Origin: Dongia_B soli
GTDB lineage: Bacteria > Pseudomonadota > Alphaproteobacteria > Dongiales > Dongiaceae
Reading direction: 5' to 3'
NCBI RefSeq assembly: GCF_034044715.1
Contig: NZ_JAXCLW010000001.1
Span: 1,302,001-1,366,000 of the forward strand
DNA: 64,000 bases
The position numbers and the translations under genes were made by a program. Below the pieces are notes generated by a model. It was not told the origin of the DNA. It saw only the letters and a program-made list of their open reading frames with translations, and made no database searches. Below are positions 34,887-44,446 of this stretch, in pieces; within the stretch, counting starts at the first letter, position 1, and each line of letters begins with the position of its first letter.

Positions 34887-35879
34887 ATGACCGCCAATCC
34901 CGGAAACGCTCCGATCAGTCGCACCGATATCGAGGCTGCCGCGCATCGCATCGGCGGTTATGTGCGCCGCACCCCGGTGATCGCTCTGGAGGAGGGCGCA
35001 TTCGGCCTGCCGGCAGCCCTGTTTCTTAAGCTGGAATCGCTGCAACATGCCGGCTCCTTCAAGGCGCGCGGCGCCTTCAATGCGCTGCTCAGCGCGCGGG
35101 AAAGTTCCCGCGGGATTCCCGCTGCCGGTGTAATCGCCGCCTCCGGCGGCAATCACGGCGCCGCCGTCGCCTATGCCGCCCAGGCTTTGGGGCTGCATGC
35201 TGAAATTTTCGTTCCCCAGATCGCCAGCCCGGCCAAGGTTCAGCGCTTGCGCGATTTCGGCGCAGAGATCCGGCAAACCGGAGCTACCTATGCCGAGGCT
35301 TTGGCCGCCGCCCAGGTTCGGCAAGCTGAAACCGGTGCGCTTTCGGTTCATGCCTATGACGAAGTCGCGGTACTCGCCGGGCAGGGTACGCTTGCGCGGG
35401 AATTTGAAGCGCAGATCGCCGATCTGGATACGGTGTTGGTGGCGGTCGGCGGTGGCGGCTTGATCGGCGGCATCGCTGCCTGGCATGCGGATGCCAAGCA
35501 GGGTGCCCTAACCCCGGGCCACACGCGGATTATCGGCGTCGAGCCCATGAACTGCCCGACCTTGCACGCAGCACTTTCTGCGCGCGCCCCGGTGGATGTC
35601 GAAGTGGGCGGGATCGCCGCGGATTCGCTTGGCGCCAAGCGTGTCGGCAATTTGATGTTTGAAATCGCCCGCCGGGCAATCGACCGTTCCGTCCTGGTCG
35701 AGGACGAGGCAATCCGCGCCACCCAGCGACTCTTATGGCGGGACCTGCGCCTCGCGGTCGAGACTGGCGGCGCTACCGCGCTCGCTGCCCTGGTAGCCGG
35801 CGCTTATAAACCCCGGATCGGTGAACGAATCGGGGTCGTGATCTGCGGCGGCAATGCCGATCTCGCCCATATCGGCTGA
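34887..35879 (+). CDS. PLP-dependent threonine/serine dehydratase
   Basis: Fold-type II PLP enzyme of 330 residues. Lys59 in GSFKARGAFN forms the internal aldimine, SGGNHGAAVA binds the substrate carboxylate, and GGGGLIGG binds the PLP phosphate. There is no C-terminal ACT domain, so it is the short catabolic type (TdcB-like) or a serine racemase relative rather than allosteric IlvA. Thirteen bases separate it from the Lrp gene, so they form one unit. Product would be 2-oxobutanoate or pyruvate plus ammonia. Confidence 0.88.
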   Translation: MTANPGNAPISRTDIEAAAHRIGGYVRRTPVIALEEGAFGLPAALFLKLESLQHAGSFKARGAFNALLSARESSRGIPAAGVIAASGGNHGAAVAYAAQALGLHAEIFVPQIASPAKVQRLRDFGAEIRQTGATYAEALAAAQVRQAETGALSVHAYDEVAVLAGQGTLAREFEAQIADLDTVLVAVGGGGLIGGIAAWHADAKQGALTPGHTRIIGVEPMNCPTLHAALSARAPVDVEVGGIAADSLGAKRVGNLMFEIARRAIDRSVLVEDEAIRATQRLLWRDLRLAVETGGATALAALVAGAYKPRIGERIGVVICGGNADLAHIG

Positions 35880-36012
35880 ACAAAAATACCGCTATTTCGC
35901 GTATTCATATGGCCGCCTATGCGGCTGATGCATCCCGCTCGCGCCTTTTTGAATGCTTCAAATATTGCAGCAGAATGACAACTCAATCATAATTTGAGGA
36001 CATTTTGAGGCA

Positions 36013-38109
36013 ATGCGGCGCTACCGCCGTCAGCTGGAACGGGCCGTTACGATGATTTTCTTTTCCCGCCTGCGCGGGATGCGGACGACCCGCCACCGCT
36101 GGCTCGTCCCTGTCGCTTCAACGATCGTCCTTTATGGGCTGGGCTATTGGATTCCGGCGCTGTGCTTCGGCATCTACATCAAGCCAAGCCGCGTTCCGGC
36201 CGATTTCGCCCTGCATCTGTCGCTGGCCGTTTTGGTCTTTGCCATATCCCGCCGCGTCTGGGCTTTCCTCCTGCTGCAGACCCTGCTGGTCGCGGTGCTC
36301 TATGTCGGGAGTGCGGTCAAGACGTCGATGCTGGGCCGGCCGATCATGCCGGAGGACATCCACAATGTGAATGCGCTGGTACGCATCCTGGGTCCGTTGG
36401 GCTGGCTTGCGGTGGCTCTGCCGCTGGCGCTGATCGCCAGCCTGTTCCTCTTCAATCTGCGCCTCAAAGGACGGATGACCAAAGCCGCCTGGGGCCTGCT
36501 TCTGGTGGTGCCGGCCGGTGCGTCGGTTTCTCTGACCCATCCGGCAACACAATGGCTGGAAAGCGGTCTCGATCAGGTCTTCGACAACTTCCCCTGGGAC
36601 CAGCGCGAAAACTACATTCACCGCGGCGGCACGCTGAATTTCGTGCAGGAGGGCGTTCGCGCCTTGGCCGAACGCCGGCCGGCGCCGAGCGACGCCGAGG
36701 TCCGCGCGGCGGTGGCGCGCCGTCAATTGGCGAACGGAGCGCGCGTCAATCTGGCTGATATCTACTCACCGGCGCCCTTGGCTGCCGATGGGTCGGTCGA
36801 TACCTCCTATCGCCGGAAGCGCAATATTCATGTGATTCTCGAAGAAAGCTTCTGGGACCCCAGCCCGCTTGCGGGGGCGCATTTCAACCAGCCGCCGCTT
36901 GATCCGCGGTTTGTCGAGCTGTGGCGCCAGACAGGTTTCTCTCGCAGCCTAAGCCCAGCCTATGGCGGACAGACCGCCAATGCCGAATTTGAAGTTCTGT
37001 GCGGATTGCCGCTGAACGAAAGCTCAGTCAAATTCGAATACGGTCTCAAGAATTCGATGCCCTGCTTGCCCCAACTGCTCGACCGGGCCGGCTATCGCAC
37101 CATCGCCTCGCATCCCAACATTCCCGCCTTCTGGAACCGCCAGGTCGCCTTCAAGCTGCTCGGCTTTGAAACCTTTTGGGCGGGCAAGGATTTCGTGATG
37201 GACGATCTCGCTGGCGGCGAGTTTCTATCGGACCGGTCTTTGCATGCCCAGGTCGCGGCCAAGCTGACGCAAACCGCCGCCTCAGCCGGCGACCAGCGTC
37301 CGGTTTTCGATTACATCGTCTCGATCTTCGGCCATTGGCCCTATCCGCCCAGTGCGCAACGTCCACCGGTCATCACCTCGGACAGCGCCTGGCCGGATGT
37401 GGTGAATTACGCTAATGCGGTCTATTACAAATCGCGCGACGTCGTCGATGAGATCGAACGCTTGAGGCGCACCGACCCGGATTCGGTCATCGTGGCTTTC
37501 GGCGATCACCTGCCGTCTTTGGGCCCGGGTTTCGGCGGCTATGTGGAATCCGGCCTGTTGAAACCGACCTTCGGGGAATTTACCGCGGCGGATTACGCAA
37601 TCTCGTCAACGCCGCCGCTGATCGTGATCGACGGTCGCAACGGGCCGCTGCGCCTGGGCCATCTGCCAATGTATCGCCTGCCCCGTCTGGTGATGGATTT
37701 GATCGGTGAGAACGGGCCCACCATGTTCGACCTGGCTGCGCCACCGGCCGAAGCGAAAATACGACCGCTGCCGGGCGTCATACTCGACTATAGCGACGGC
37801 AGCGACAATCACCTCTGCCGCGAGGGCGCGGATAATCAGGCGCCGGATTGCGCAGGCCTTACTGCTTGGCTAGACGATGTCATGACGATCTCCCGCGACA
37901 TCCTGGTGGGCGGCCGCTATGCGCTCAACTTGCTGGGCGGCGGCGCCATCGCTGGCGGTTCCATTGATCCTGGCCAGGAGCGCCCCGCCGCACCGCCGAT
38001 CGGCGACGGAATTGCGCATATCGAGGCGCCAGCCCCCGATGGCGCGCCAGCGGACAATGCGGCCCTTGGCTTCCGGCCCGACACGACAGCCCCGAGCGGC
38101 AGCCGCTAG
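36013..38109 (+). CDS. LTA synthase family sulfatase-like transferase
   Basis: A 698-residue membrane protein. Four or five N-terminal membrane helices (within about 30-180) precede an alkaline phosphatase-superfamily domain. PAYGGQTANAEFEVLCG contains the nucleophile Thr321, as in LtaS, and EESFWDP and FGDHLPS supply metal ligands. Gram-negative members transfer phosphoglycerol or phosphoethanolamine to periplasmic glucans or lipids, which is the likely role. The C-terminal tail is Pro/Ala-rich. GAGG lies close to the ATG; an ATG at 36052 is an alternative. Confidence 0.87.
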   Translation: MRRYRRQLERAVTMIFFSRLRGMRTTRHRWLVPVASTIVLYGLGYWIPALCFGIYIKPSRVPADFALHLSLAVLVFAISRRVWAFLLLQTLLVAVLYVGSAVKTSMLGRPIMPEDIHNVNALVRILGPLGWLAVALPLALIASLFLFNLRLKGRMTKAAWGLLLVVPAGASVSLTHPATQWLESGLDQVFDNFPWDQRENYIHRGGTLNFVQEGVRALAERRPAPSDAEVRAAVARRQLANGARVNLADIYSPAPLAADGSVDTSYRRKRNIHVILEESFWDPSPLAGAHFNQPPLDPRFVELWRQTGFSRSLSPAYGGQTANAEFEVLCGLPLNESSVKFEYGLKNSMPCLPQLLDRAGYRTIASHPNIPAFWNRQVAFKLLGFETFWAGKDFVMDDLAGGEFLSDRSLHAQVAAKLTQTAASAGDQRPVFDYIVSIFGHWPYPPSAQRPPVITSDSAWPDVVNYANAVYYKSRDVVDEIERLRRTDPDSVIVAFGDHLPSLGPGFGGYVESGLLKPTFGEFTAADYAISSTPPLIVIDGRNGPLRLGHLPMYRLPRLVMDLIGENGPTMFDLAAPPAEAKIRPLPGVILDYSDGSDNHLCREGADNQAPDCAGLTAWLDDVMTISRDILVGGRYALNLLGGGAIAGGSIDPGQERPAAPPIGDGIAHIEAPAPDGAPADNAALGFRPDTTAPSGSR

Positions 38110-38173
38110 CTCATCCCGATAGCCAAAGACAAACCGCCGGGATCTGTTGCATGTGTTGCAGGTACTTCGGCGC

Positions 38174-38722
38174 TCAGATCGCCAGGCTCATCACGCTCGG
38201 GGAGGCATCCTCGGTGACCAGCGGCGGCTCGGCACCGGCGCGGCGATAGGCTTCGTCGGCCGGTTGTAGGGGCGGAATGTGCAGGCCCTCACCGAGGTAT
38301 TCCTGGGCCAAGACCTGGGCCGCATAAGGAGCGCTCAGGCTCTCGTCATCGGCAAGACCGAGATCCTCCAGCGACCCATCGCTTTCGTCCCCGATCTCCT
38401 CCTCATCGCGCGCCTCGATCTGTTTGGTCGAACGTTGCGCGAGGGCCGTTTTGCTGGCCTGGTGGCTGCTGTCCTGGTTTTCCAGAAACTGCGGTTCCTG
38501 TTCGGCGGCACGTTCCTGCGCCTTGCCGACTGCATCCTGGATCGCTTGATAGCTGGACTTTTCCTGTTCACGCGCAGCCGGCTGTTCGACCGGCGTGGCC
38601 AAGCGGGCCGGCCCATCCTCCTGCAACAAGGCGCGCTGGCGGTTTCGCCGTGACTGCGCTTCGGCAGCGGCGGTAACCGACAGGTCGCGATAGGTCGCAA
38701 CAGGTTTGATCAAATCGGCCAT
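38174..38722 (-). CDS. acidic hypothetical protein, unknown function
   Basis: About 182 residues from the ATG at 38722 (a GTG at 38737 is in frame). It has no signal peptide or membrane helix. The composition is Gln/Glu/Ala-rich and looks disordered (SRRNRQRALLQEDGPARL, then a run of Gln/Glu, then EARDEEEIGDESDGSLEDLG). The last third, APYAAQVLAQEYLGEGLHI, could form amphipathic helices. I cannot name a family. It is convergent with the LTA synthase-like gene and divergent from the PAS-GGDEF-EAL gene. Confidence 0.6.
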   Translation of the reverse strand: MADLIKPVATYRDLSVTAAAEAQSRRNRQRALLQEDGPARLATPVEQPAAREQEKSSYQAIQDAVGKAQERAAEQEPQFLENQDSSHQASKTALAQRSTKQIEARDEEEIGDESDGSLEDLGLADDESLSAPYAAQVLAQEYLGEGLHIPPLQPADEAYRRAGAEPPLVTEDASPSVMSLAI

Positions 38723-38979
38723 AATGGCATTGACCACATTATGCAGCCGCTAGGGCCCAGCAAGCTTCAGATCCGTCTACACCGCAGTGTCGCCCCCTCA
38801 TCCGGCAACCGGTACGGTAACGGGCATAGACTGAGGCATAATTAAGGGCAGAACAAGGGCGAAACACCCTCCTGTATGCATGTCTTTGATAAACTTATCG
38901 GCAAAAATCTGTTAACTATAATATGTTGCTTCGCAATGTGAGCGAAACCTTTAGAGGTTATTAACGCTCTCCACCTACC

Positions 38980-40842
38980 GTGACTCGTTCGGGGCGTTGG
39001 ACGCTCGCTCGTAACAAAAAGGCAATAAAGGCACCTGTTGTGGGAATCCCATTGGGCGAGACGACAGTCAGCAGTATGACGCCCGAAAGCGAACCAAATC
39101 CGCTCGACTGGCTGCGCCAGGCGGTGGAGGGTTCGGGCGATGTGGCCTATTTCTGGGATGTTGCCAGCGACAATATCTATTGGGTTGGCAACACGCAGGA
39201 GATGTTTGGCGAAAGCGCTGCGGCGGATCGCTTGGCATCTTCGGCTGCAATTCCCCCCTCGATGCCGGCCGCTTCTGCCATTCTCACCGGCCATAGTTAT
39301 AACAACAGGGTTCATCCGGAAGATCTGCCAATCCGGCTGAAGGCGCTGTCCGACCATTTCGCCCAGGCCCGAACCTTCGATTGCGAGTATCGCCTGCGCA
39401 GCGGCCACGGCTCGGTGGTCTGGGTGCATGATCGCGGGCGGGCCGTGATGGGCGAGAACGGCGTGCCGGTTAGCATGTCAGGCACTTTGCGCATCGTCAC
39501 CGATCGCAAGCAAAGCGAGGCGCGGCTGGAGCGGATCGCCAATTATGACGATCTCACGGGCCATTATAATAAACGCCGCCTGCGCGAAGAGCTCGAACAT
39601 GCCCTTAGCTATGCGCGCCGCTTTTCCATCCCGGGCGCCTTCATCGTCATCGGCGTCGATAAGCTGGCGCTGATCAACAATGCTTACGGTTACGAAATCG
39701 GCGACGCCCTGTTGGTGACAATCGGCCAGCGTCTCGACCGCTTCCTGCGCGCCAGCGATGTCATCGGTCGTCTGGGCGGCGATTGCTTCGGCGTCATTCT
39801 CACCCAATGCCCCGAGGAGATGGTGCTTCATGCCATGGAGCGCATCATCGAAGTGGTGCGCGACAAGGTGATCGAGATCAAAGGCGAGGCCATTCCGGCC
39901 ACCGTGTCGATCGGCTGCGTCTTCTTCCCCGGTTTCGTCAACACCGCCTATGATCTGATCGCCAAGGCCGAAACCGCGCTCAATCAGGCGAAGCAGGCGG
40001 GACGCAGCTGCTTCAGCGTCTATCGTGCCTCCGAACAGCAATCCTTGCTGTTCCGCCGTAATCTTGATATCGCCGCCCAGGTTCAGGCGGCGATGCGCGA
40101 ACGCCGGCTGTCTTTCGTATATCAACCGATCGTGCGCTCCGACACGCAGGAAGTGGCCAGCTATGAATGCTTGCTGCGGATGCGCGGCGAACGCGGTGAA
40201 ATCATCTCCGCAGGTGCTTTCGTGCCGGTGGTCGAACAGCTCGGCATGACCAAGGTGATGGATCGCTATGTCCTCGATCTCGCCGTCGAGGAATTGCGCG
40301 CGCATCACGATATCGATCTTGCGGTGAACATTTCCGGTCTGACGGCGACCGACCAGACCTGGCTGCGGGCGCTCATGTCGGCAGTCAAGGCGACGCCGGA
40401 TATCGGCCCACGCCTGGTGGTGGAGATCACCGAAACGGCGGCTTTACACGACATCGAGGAATCCGCCCGTTTCGTCAATGCGGTGCGCGATCTGGGCTGC
40501 CGCGTGGCGATCGACGATTTCGGCGCCGGCTTCACCTCGTTCCGGCACCTGAAAGCGTTGACGGTCGATCTCGTCAAGATCGATGGCTCCTTCGTGCGTA
40601 ATCTCAGCCGCAGCCAGGACAATCAGCTCTTTATCCGCAATCTGCTCGCATTGGCTGAAACGTTCGGCCTCGAGACGATCGCCGAGTTCGTCGAGAATGC
40701 GGAAGACGCCGAAGTGCTGACGCGGGCCGGGGTGCATTATCTCCAGGGTTATTATTTCGGTCGCCCTGATCCGCGGCGTCCCTGGCAGATCGGCGAAAAG
40801 GTCAATCCCGAGACTGTTCGCCCGCTGCCGGCGGGTATGTAA
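38980..40842 (+). CDS. PAS-GGDEF-EAL protein, c-di-GMP signalling (degenerate GGDEF)
   Basis: A 620-residue cytoplasmic protein. A PAS domain (about 40-180) with HPEDLPIRLKALSDHFA is followed by a GGDEF domain in which the signature reads GGDCF (about 266), so diguanylate cyclase activity is doubtful. The EAL domain starts YQPIVRSDTQEVASYECLLR (ECL in place of EAL) and keeps the metal and catalytic residues: NISGL, VEITETA, IDDFGAGF, VKIDGSF, AEFVEN and LQGYYFG. It is therefore probably a phosphodiesterase regulated by PAS and a GTP-sensing GGDEF domain. The start is uncertain (GTG 38980 or ATG 39076). Confidence 0.85.
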   Translation: MTRSGRWTLARNKKAIKAPVVGIPLGETTVSSMTPESEPNPLDWLRQAVEGSGDVAYFWDVASDNIYWVGNTQEMFGESAAADRLASSAAIPPSMPAASAILTGHSYNNRVHPEDLPIRLKALSDHFAQARTFDCEYRLRSGHGSVVWVHDRGRAVMGENGVPVSMSGTLRIVTDRKQSEARLERIANYDDLTGHYNKRRLREELEHALSYARRFSIPGAFIVIGVDKLALINNAYGYEIGDALLVTIGQRLDRFLRASDVIGRLGGDCFGVILTQCPEEMVLHAMERIIEVVRDKVIEIKGEAIPATVSIGCVFFPGFVNTAYDLIAKAETALNQAKQAGRSCFSVYRASEQQSLLFRRNLDIAAQVQAAMRERRLSFVYQPIVRSDTQEVASYECLLRMRGERGEIISAGAFVPVVEQLGMTKVMDRYVLDLAVEELRAHHDIDLAVNISGLTATDQTWLRALMSAVKATPDIGPRLVVEITETAALHDIEESARFVNAVRDLGCRVAIDDFGAGFTSFRHLKALTVDLVKIDGSFVRNLSRSQDNQLFIRNLLALAETFGLETIAEFVENAEDAEVLTRAGVHYLQGYYFGRPDPRRPWQIGEKVNPETVRPLPAGM

Positions 40843-40973
40843 CCCATACTGCCGCCCGTTCCGCTATCCATCAAAGATGCGCGACGGGATTGCCAGAGCG
40901 CGCCGGCTTCGCCATAACAGGGCGATGTTTCATATCTGTTCCCTTCGCAGCTCCCCTTGCCGGCCTGCCTCGG

Positions 40974-43805
40974 ATGCTTGAGCCTAACGCCACCCCAAAG
41001 TCCCTGCCGATCAACCGGCGGCCGGTACTGTTGGCTGGCTTTACCGAAGTGATCTGGCTGCCCGGCGACAGCTTGCTAAGCGATGCCGTTGAGCGGCTGG
41101 CGCCGCAGGCTGCCTTGCAGCGGGCCCGAGCGGCGCCGCCTTTGCTTTGTCATCTGCCCAATACGGCGCGGCGTTTGCGCGGCGAGCGGTTTCCCGCTTA
41201 CGACCTGCTGGAACTCCTCGCCTTTGTCCGTCCCGCCAGTTTCTGCCTCCCGACGCCGCGTGGTTTGGCCGAGGCGCTGGGCTTGCCGTTGCCCGCGGCA
41301 GCATCCCCGTCGGACAGTCTGGCGCTGCAAGCCCCGCTGCTGCGCCAGGCGGCGCGAGCCCTGCTGAGCGAACTCGCGGCGACTGATCGCCGGCGCCGGC
41401 GCCTGATCGGGCTCGCGCGCTATCTGGAAAAAGCCGGCTGGATCTGGGCGCCGGACGTCCTGCGGGCGCTGCAGGCCGGCGATTTCGACGGGCGGGCCGC
41501 GCCGGGCATCGCGGTTTGGGAGGATCTGCCAGAATGGAGCGAGACGGCACCCGAACCGGCACCGGCTTCCCTGCCGATCGAAGTTGAGGAAACCCGGCAA
41601 TATCTGGCGCAATTGCTGGCCGAAGGCGCCGAGCAACGGCCGCAACAGGCGGATTATGCCACCGCCTTGGTGCCGGCCTTCACGCCGCGCCTGGAGCCGG
41701 ACAGCCCCAACCTGGTGCTTGCCGAGGCCGGCACGGGTGTCGGCAAGACGCTGGGCTATCTGGCGCCGGCGGGCCTCTGGGCACGCAAGAACCAGGGGCC
41801 GGTCTGGATCAGCACCTATACCCGGCACCTGCAGCACCAGATCGATCAAGAGCTGGACCGACTTTATGCAAATCCGGCGCTGAAAGCCGGCAAGGTGGTC
41901 ATCCGCAAGGGGCGGGAGAATTATCTCTGCCTGCTCAATCTGGCGGAGATCGCCGGTAATGCCGCGCAACCGTCCTTGGCTATCGCAGCCGGATTGATGG
42001 CGCGCTGGGTGATGGCGACGCGTGACGGCGATATGGTGGGGGGCGATCTCCCCGGCTGGCTGCCGGACCTGATCGGCCTCAATCGCAGCCAGGGCTTCGC
42101 CGATCGGCGTGGCGAATGCATCTATGCCGCCTGCCCGCATTACAGCCGCTGTTTCATCGAACGTTCGGTTCGCCGCGCGCGCAAGGCGGAGATTGTGATC
42201 GCCAATCATGCGCTGGTGATGATCCAGGCAGCACTCGGTCCGGATGAAAAGCAATTGCCGACCCGCTACGTCTTTGATGAAGGCCATCACCTCTTCGCCG
42301 CCATCGACGGCGCCTTCGCCGCGCATTTGACTGGCCAGGAGACGCTCGATCTGCGGCGCTGGCTGCTGGGTGGGGAAGGCGGCCGGTCAAGCCGCGCCAG
42401 GGGTCTCAAGCGGCGCATCGAAGACCTCGTTTTGGATGACGCCGGCGCGATCGACCTCCTGCAGCAGAGTCTAGATGCAGCTCGGATTCTGGCCAGCGAA
42501 GGCTGGCATCAGCGGCTGATCGATGGCCATCCCATGGGTCCGACCGAAGTTTATTTGGCCGCGGTGCGGCGACAGGTTTTAGCCCGAGCACCCAGCGACG
42601 GCGCCGGCTATACGCTGGAAACCGCCACTTTGCCGCTGGATGAGCGCGTGACCGAGGCGGCCCGCGTGCTCGACGAGGCCTTCGCGGCGCTGCAACGGCC
42701 GTTGCGCGATCTCGCCGGCCGCCTCGCCAAGCGGCTGGATGAAGATGCCGATACGCTGGACACGCCGATGCGCTTGCGTATCGAGGCGCTGTCGCGCGGC
42801 CTTGCCCGTCGCGCCGACATGGAGATTGGCGCCTGGCGGTCGATGCTGGAATCTTTGCGCGATGGCCAGGCGCTCGATGCGATGGCGCCCGATTATGTCG
42901 ATTGGTTCGCCCTCGATCGCAATGACGGAAGGGAGCTCGATGTCGGCCATTACCGCCACTGGCTCGATCCAACCAAGCCCTTTGCCGAAGTGGTGGCCAA
43001 GCCGGCCCATGGCATCGTCGTCACTTCCGCGACCCTGACCGATGGCAGCGGTACGGCGGAGGCTTGGGCGGCAGCGGAAATGCGAACCGGTGCGGCGCAT
43101 CTGCCGCTGCCGGCGATGCGGGCCCGCGTGGCTTCGCCCTTCAATTATGCGGTCCAGACGCGGGTCTTCATCGTCACCGATATCGGCCGCAACGAGATAG
43201 ACCAGGTCGCTGCCGCTTATCGCAGCCTGTTTCTCGCGGCCGGCGGCGGCGCGCTCGGCCTTTTCACCGCCATCGCCCGGCTGCGTGAGGTGCACCGCCG
43301 GATCGCGCCGGCCCTGGAACAGGCCGGCATCGATCTTCTCGCCCAGCATGTCGATGCGGTGGAGACGGCGACGCTGATCGACATCTTCCGCGGCGAGATC
43401 GACGCCTGTCTGCTCGGCACCGATGCCGTGCGCGACGGCGTCGATGTGCCAGGCCGGGCGCTGCGGCTGATCGTCTTCGACCGGGTACCCTGGCCGCGCC
43501 CCGATTTGCTGCACAAGGCTCGCAAGGCGCATTTCGGCGGCACGGCCTATGATGACCAGCTGACCCGTTTGAAACTGAAGCAGGCTTTCGGGCGGCTGGT
43601 GCGCCGGGCCGATGACCACGGCGTTTTCGTGCTGCTCGACAAGGCGATGCCGTCGCGGCTGCTGACAGCTTTCCCGGAGGGCGTCACGGTGGAGCGGCTT
43701 GGCCTCGCCGAGGTGGTGCGGCGGACGGCCGAGTTTCTCAATCCGCCTGTTCAGCCCGATACCGCGCCACAGACCGCGATAAGCGGCGGTATCAACCTTT
43801 CTTGA
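40974..43805 (+). CDS. DinG/Rad3-like Fe-S cluster ATP-dependent DNA helicase
   Basis: About 943 residues from the ATG at 40974. An N-terminal extension of about 240 residues is unlike E. coli DinG. Walker A is AEAGTGVGKTLGY (Lys about 258). Four Cys follow in an XPD-type arrangement (YLC, GEC, AAC, SRC), consistent with a 4Fe-4S cluster. Motif II is DEGHH, preceded by EIVIANHALVM. The C-terminal helicase motifs VTSATL and GTDAVRDGVDVPG with RLVRRADDHG are intact. Such helicases unwind R-loops and damage intermediates. The N-terminal extension is typical of an alphaproteobacterial subgroup. Confidence 0.9.
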   Translation: MLEPNATPKSLPINRRPVLLAGFTEVIWLPGDSLLSDAVERLAPQAALQRARAAPPLLCHLPNTARRLRGERFPAYDLLELLAFVRPASFCLPTPRGLAEALGLPLPAAASPSDSLALQAPLLRQAARALLSELAATDRRRRRLIGLARYLEKAGWIWAPDVLRALQAGDFDGRAAPGIAVWEDLPEWSETAPEPAPASLPIEVEETRQYLAQLLAEGAEQRPQQADYATALVPAFTPRLEPDSPNLVLAEAGTGVGKTLGYLAPAGLWARKNQGPVWISTYTRHLQHQIDQELDRLYANPALKAGKVVIRKGRENYLCLLNLAEIAGNAAQPSLAIAAGLMARWVMATRDGDMVGGDLPGWLPDLIGLNRSQGFADRRGECIYAACPHYSRCFIERSVRRARKAEIVIANHALVMIQAALGPDEKQLPTRYVFDEGHHLFAAIDGAFAAHLTGQETLDLRRWLLGGEGGRSSRARGLKRRIEDLVLDDAGAIDLLQQSLDAARILASEGWHQRLIDGHPMGPTEVYLAAVRRQVLARAPSDGAGYTLETATLPLDERVTEAARVLDEAFAALQRPLRDLAGRLAKRLDEDADTLDTPMRLRIEALSRGLARRADMEIGAWRSMLESLRDGQALDAMAPDYVDWFALDRNDGRELDVGHYRHWLDPTKPFAEVVAKPAHGIVVTSATLTDGSGTAEAWAAAEMRTGAAHLPLPAMRARVASPFNYAVQTRVFIVTDIGRNEIDQVAAAYRSLFLAAGGGALGLFTAIARLREVHRRIAPALEQAGIDLLAQHVDAVETATLIDIFRGEIDACLLGTDAVRDGVDVPGRALRLIVFDRVPWPRPDLLHKARKAHFGGTAYDDQLTRLKLKQAFGRLVRRADDHGVFVLLDKAMPSRLLTAFPEGVTVERLGLAEVVRRTAEFLNPPVQPDTAPQTAISGGINLS

Positions 43806-43904
43806 AACGGCAGATGCTGTATCGCGCGGGGGTCTTGTGTTTCCGTCCGATCCCGTTAGATTGACCGCCGTTTCCGCCTGATCCACCAACGACCGGAGTA
43901 AACG

Positions 43905-44309
43905 ATGATCAATCACCATGCCGCGCTGATCTATACGATGGTGCTGATGGCCGCTGCCGATCGCGATATGTCGGATGCGGAAATGACCTCAATCGGCGAT
44001 ATCATCGGCCATCTGCCGGTGTTCCGGGATTATGACCGCAACGATATCGCCAAGACCTCGGGCGCTTGTGTCGACCGGCTTCAGGGCGATAACGGTCTGA
44101 TGAATATCCTGCAGGACATCAAGAAGGCGCTCCCGGTGAAGTTGCGTGAAACCGCTTACGCGCTGGCCTGCGATGTCGCCGCAGCCGATGGCAAGGTGAC
44201 CCAGGAAGAGGCGCGTTTGCTGGAAATGATCCGCGATACGCTGGATGTCGGCAAATTGCCGGCTGCCGCGATCGAACGGGCTGCGCGGGCGCGTCACGTC
44301 GCCCTCTAA
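43905..44309 (+). CDS. TerB family (tellurite resistance-type) protein
   Basis: A 134-residue all-helical protein with two acidic repeats of the TerB fold: MAAADRDMSDAEMTSIGDI and VAAADGKVTQEEARLLEMI. The acidic helix pairs bind metal in TerB. Stand-alone TerB proteins are widespread and not proof of tellurite resistance; other ter genes are absent here. GGAG lies seven bases before the ATG. It is convergent with the S24 regulator. Confidence 0.85.
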   Translation: MINHHAALIYTMVLMAAADRDMSDAEMTSIGDIIGHLPVFRDYDRNDIAKTSGACVDRLQGDNGLMNILQDIKKALPVKLRETAYALACDVAAADGKVTQEEARLLEMIRDTLDVGKLPAAAIERAARARHVAL

Positions 44310-44344
44310 GACATCTATCACGCGATAATTCGTCTCAAAACGTT

Positions 44345-44370
44345 CATGGGCCGCGTTGCCGCAGCCCATG
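44345..44370. terminator. hairpin between TerB and S24 genes, possible terminator
   Basis: CATGGGC / GCCCATG with an inner GCG-TTGC-CGC stem. On the reverse strand it is followed by AACGTTTTG, which gives a short U-run for the S24 regulator transcript; forward it has none. Confidence 0.5.
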
Positions 44371-44446
44371 ACCGTTCGTCGTCCCAGACCGTGAGACCGT
44401 CAGTGCTGGCGTTCCGCTCTTAAGCCACTGACGGTGCCAGTTACGC

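Noticed and set aside
42579..43919. 446-codon reverse frame inside the helicase gene
   Set aside because: Shadow of the forward frame that carries the Walker and C-terminal helicase motifs.
43905..44309. Tellurite-resistance operon
   Set aside because: Only a stand-alone TerB-fold protein is present; no terC, terD or terZ genes nearby.
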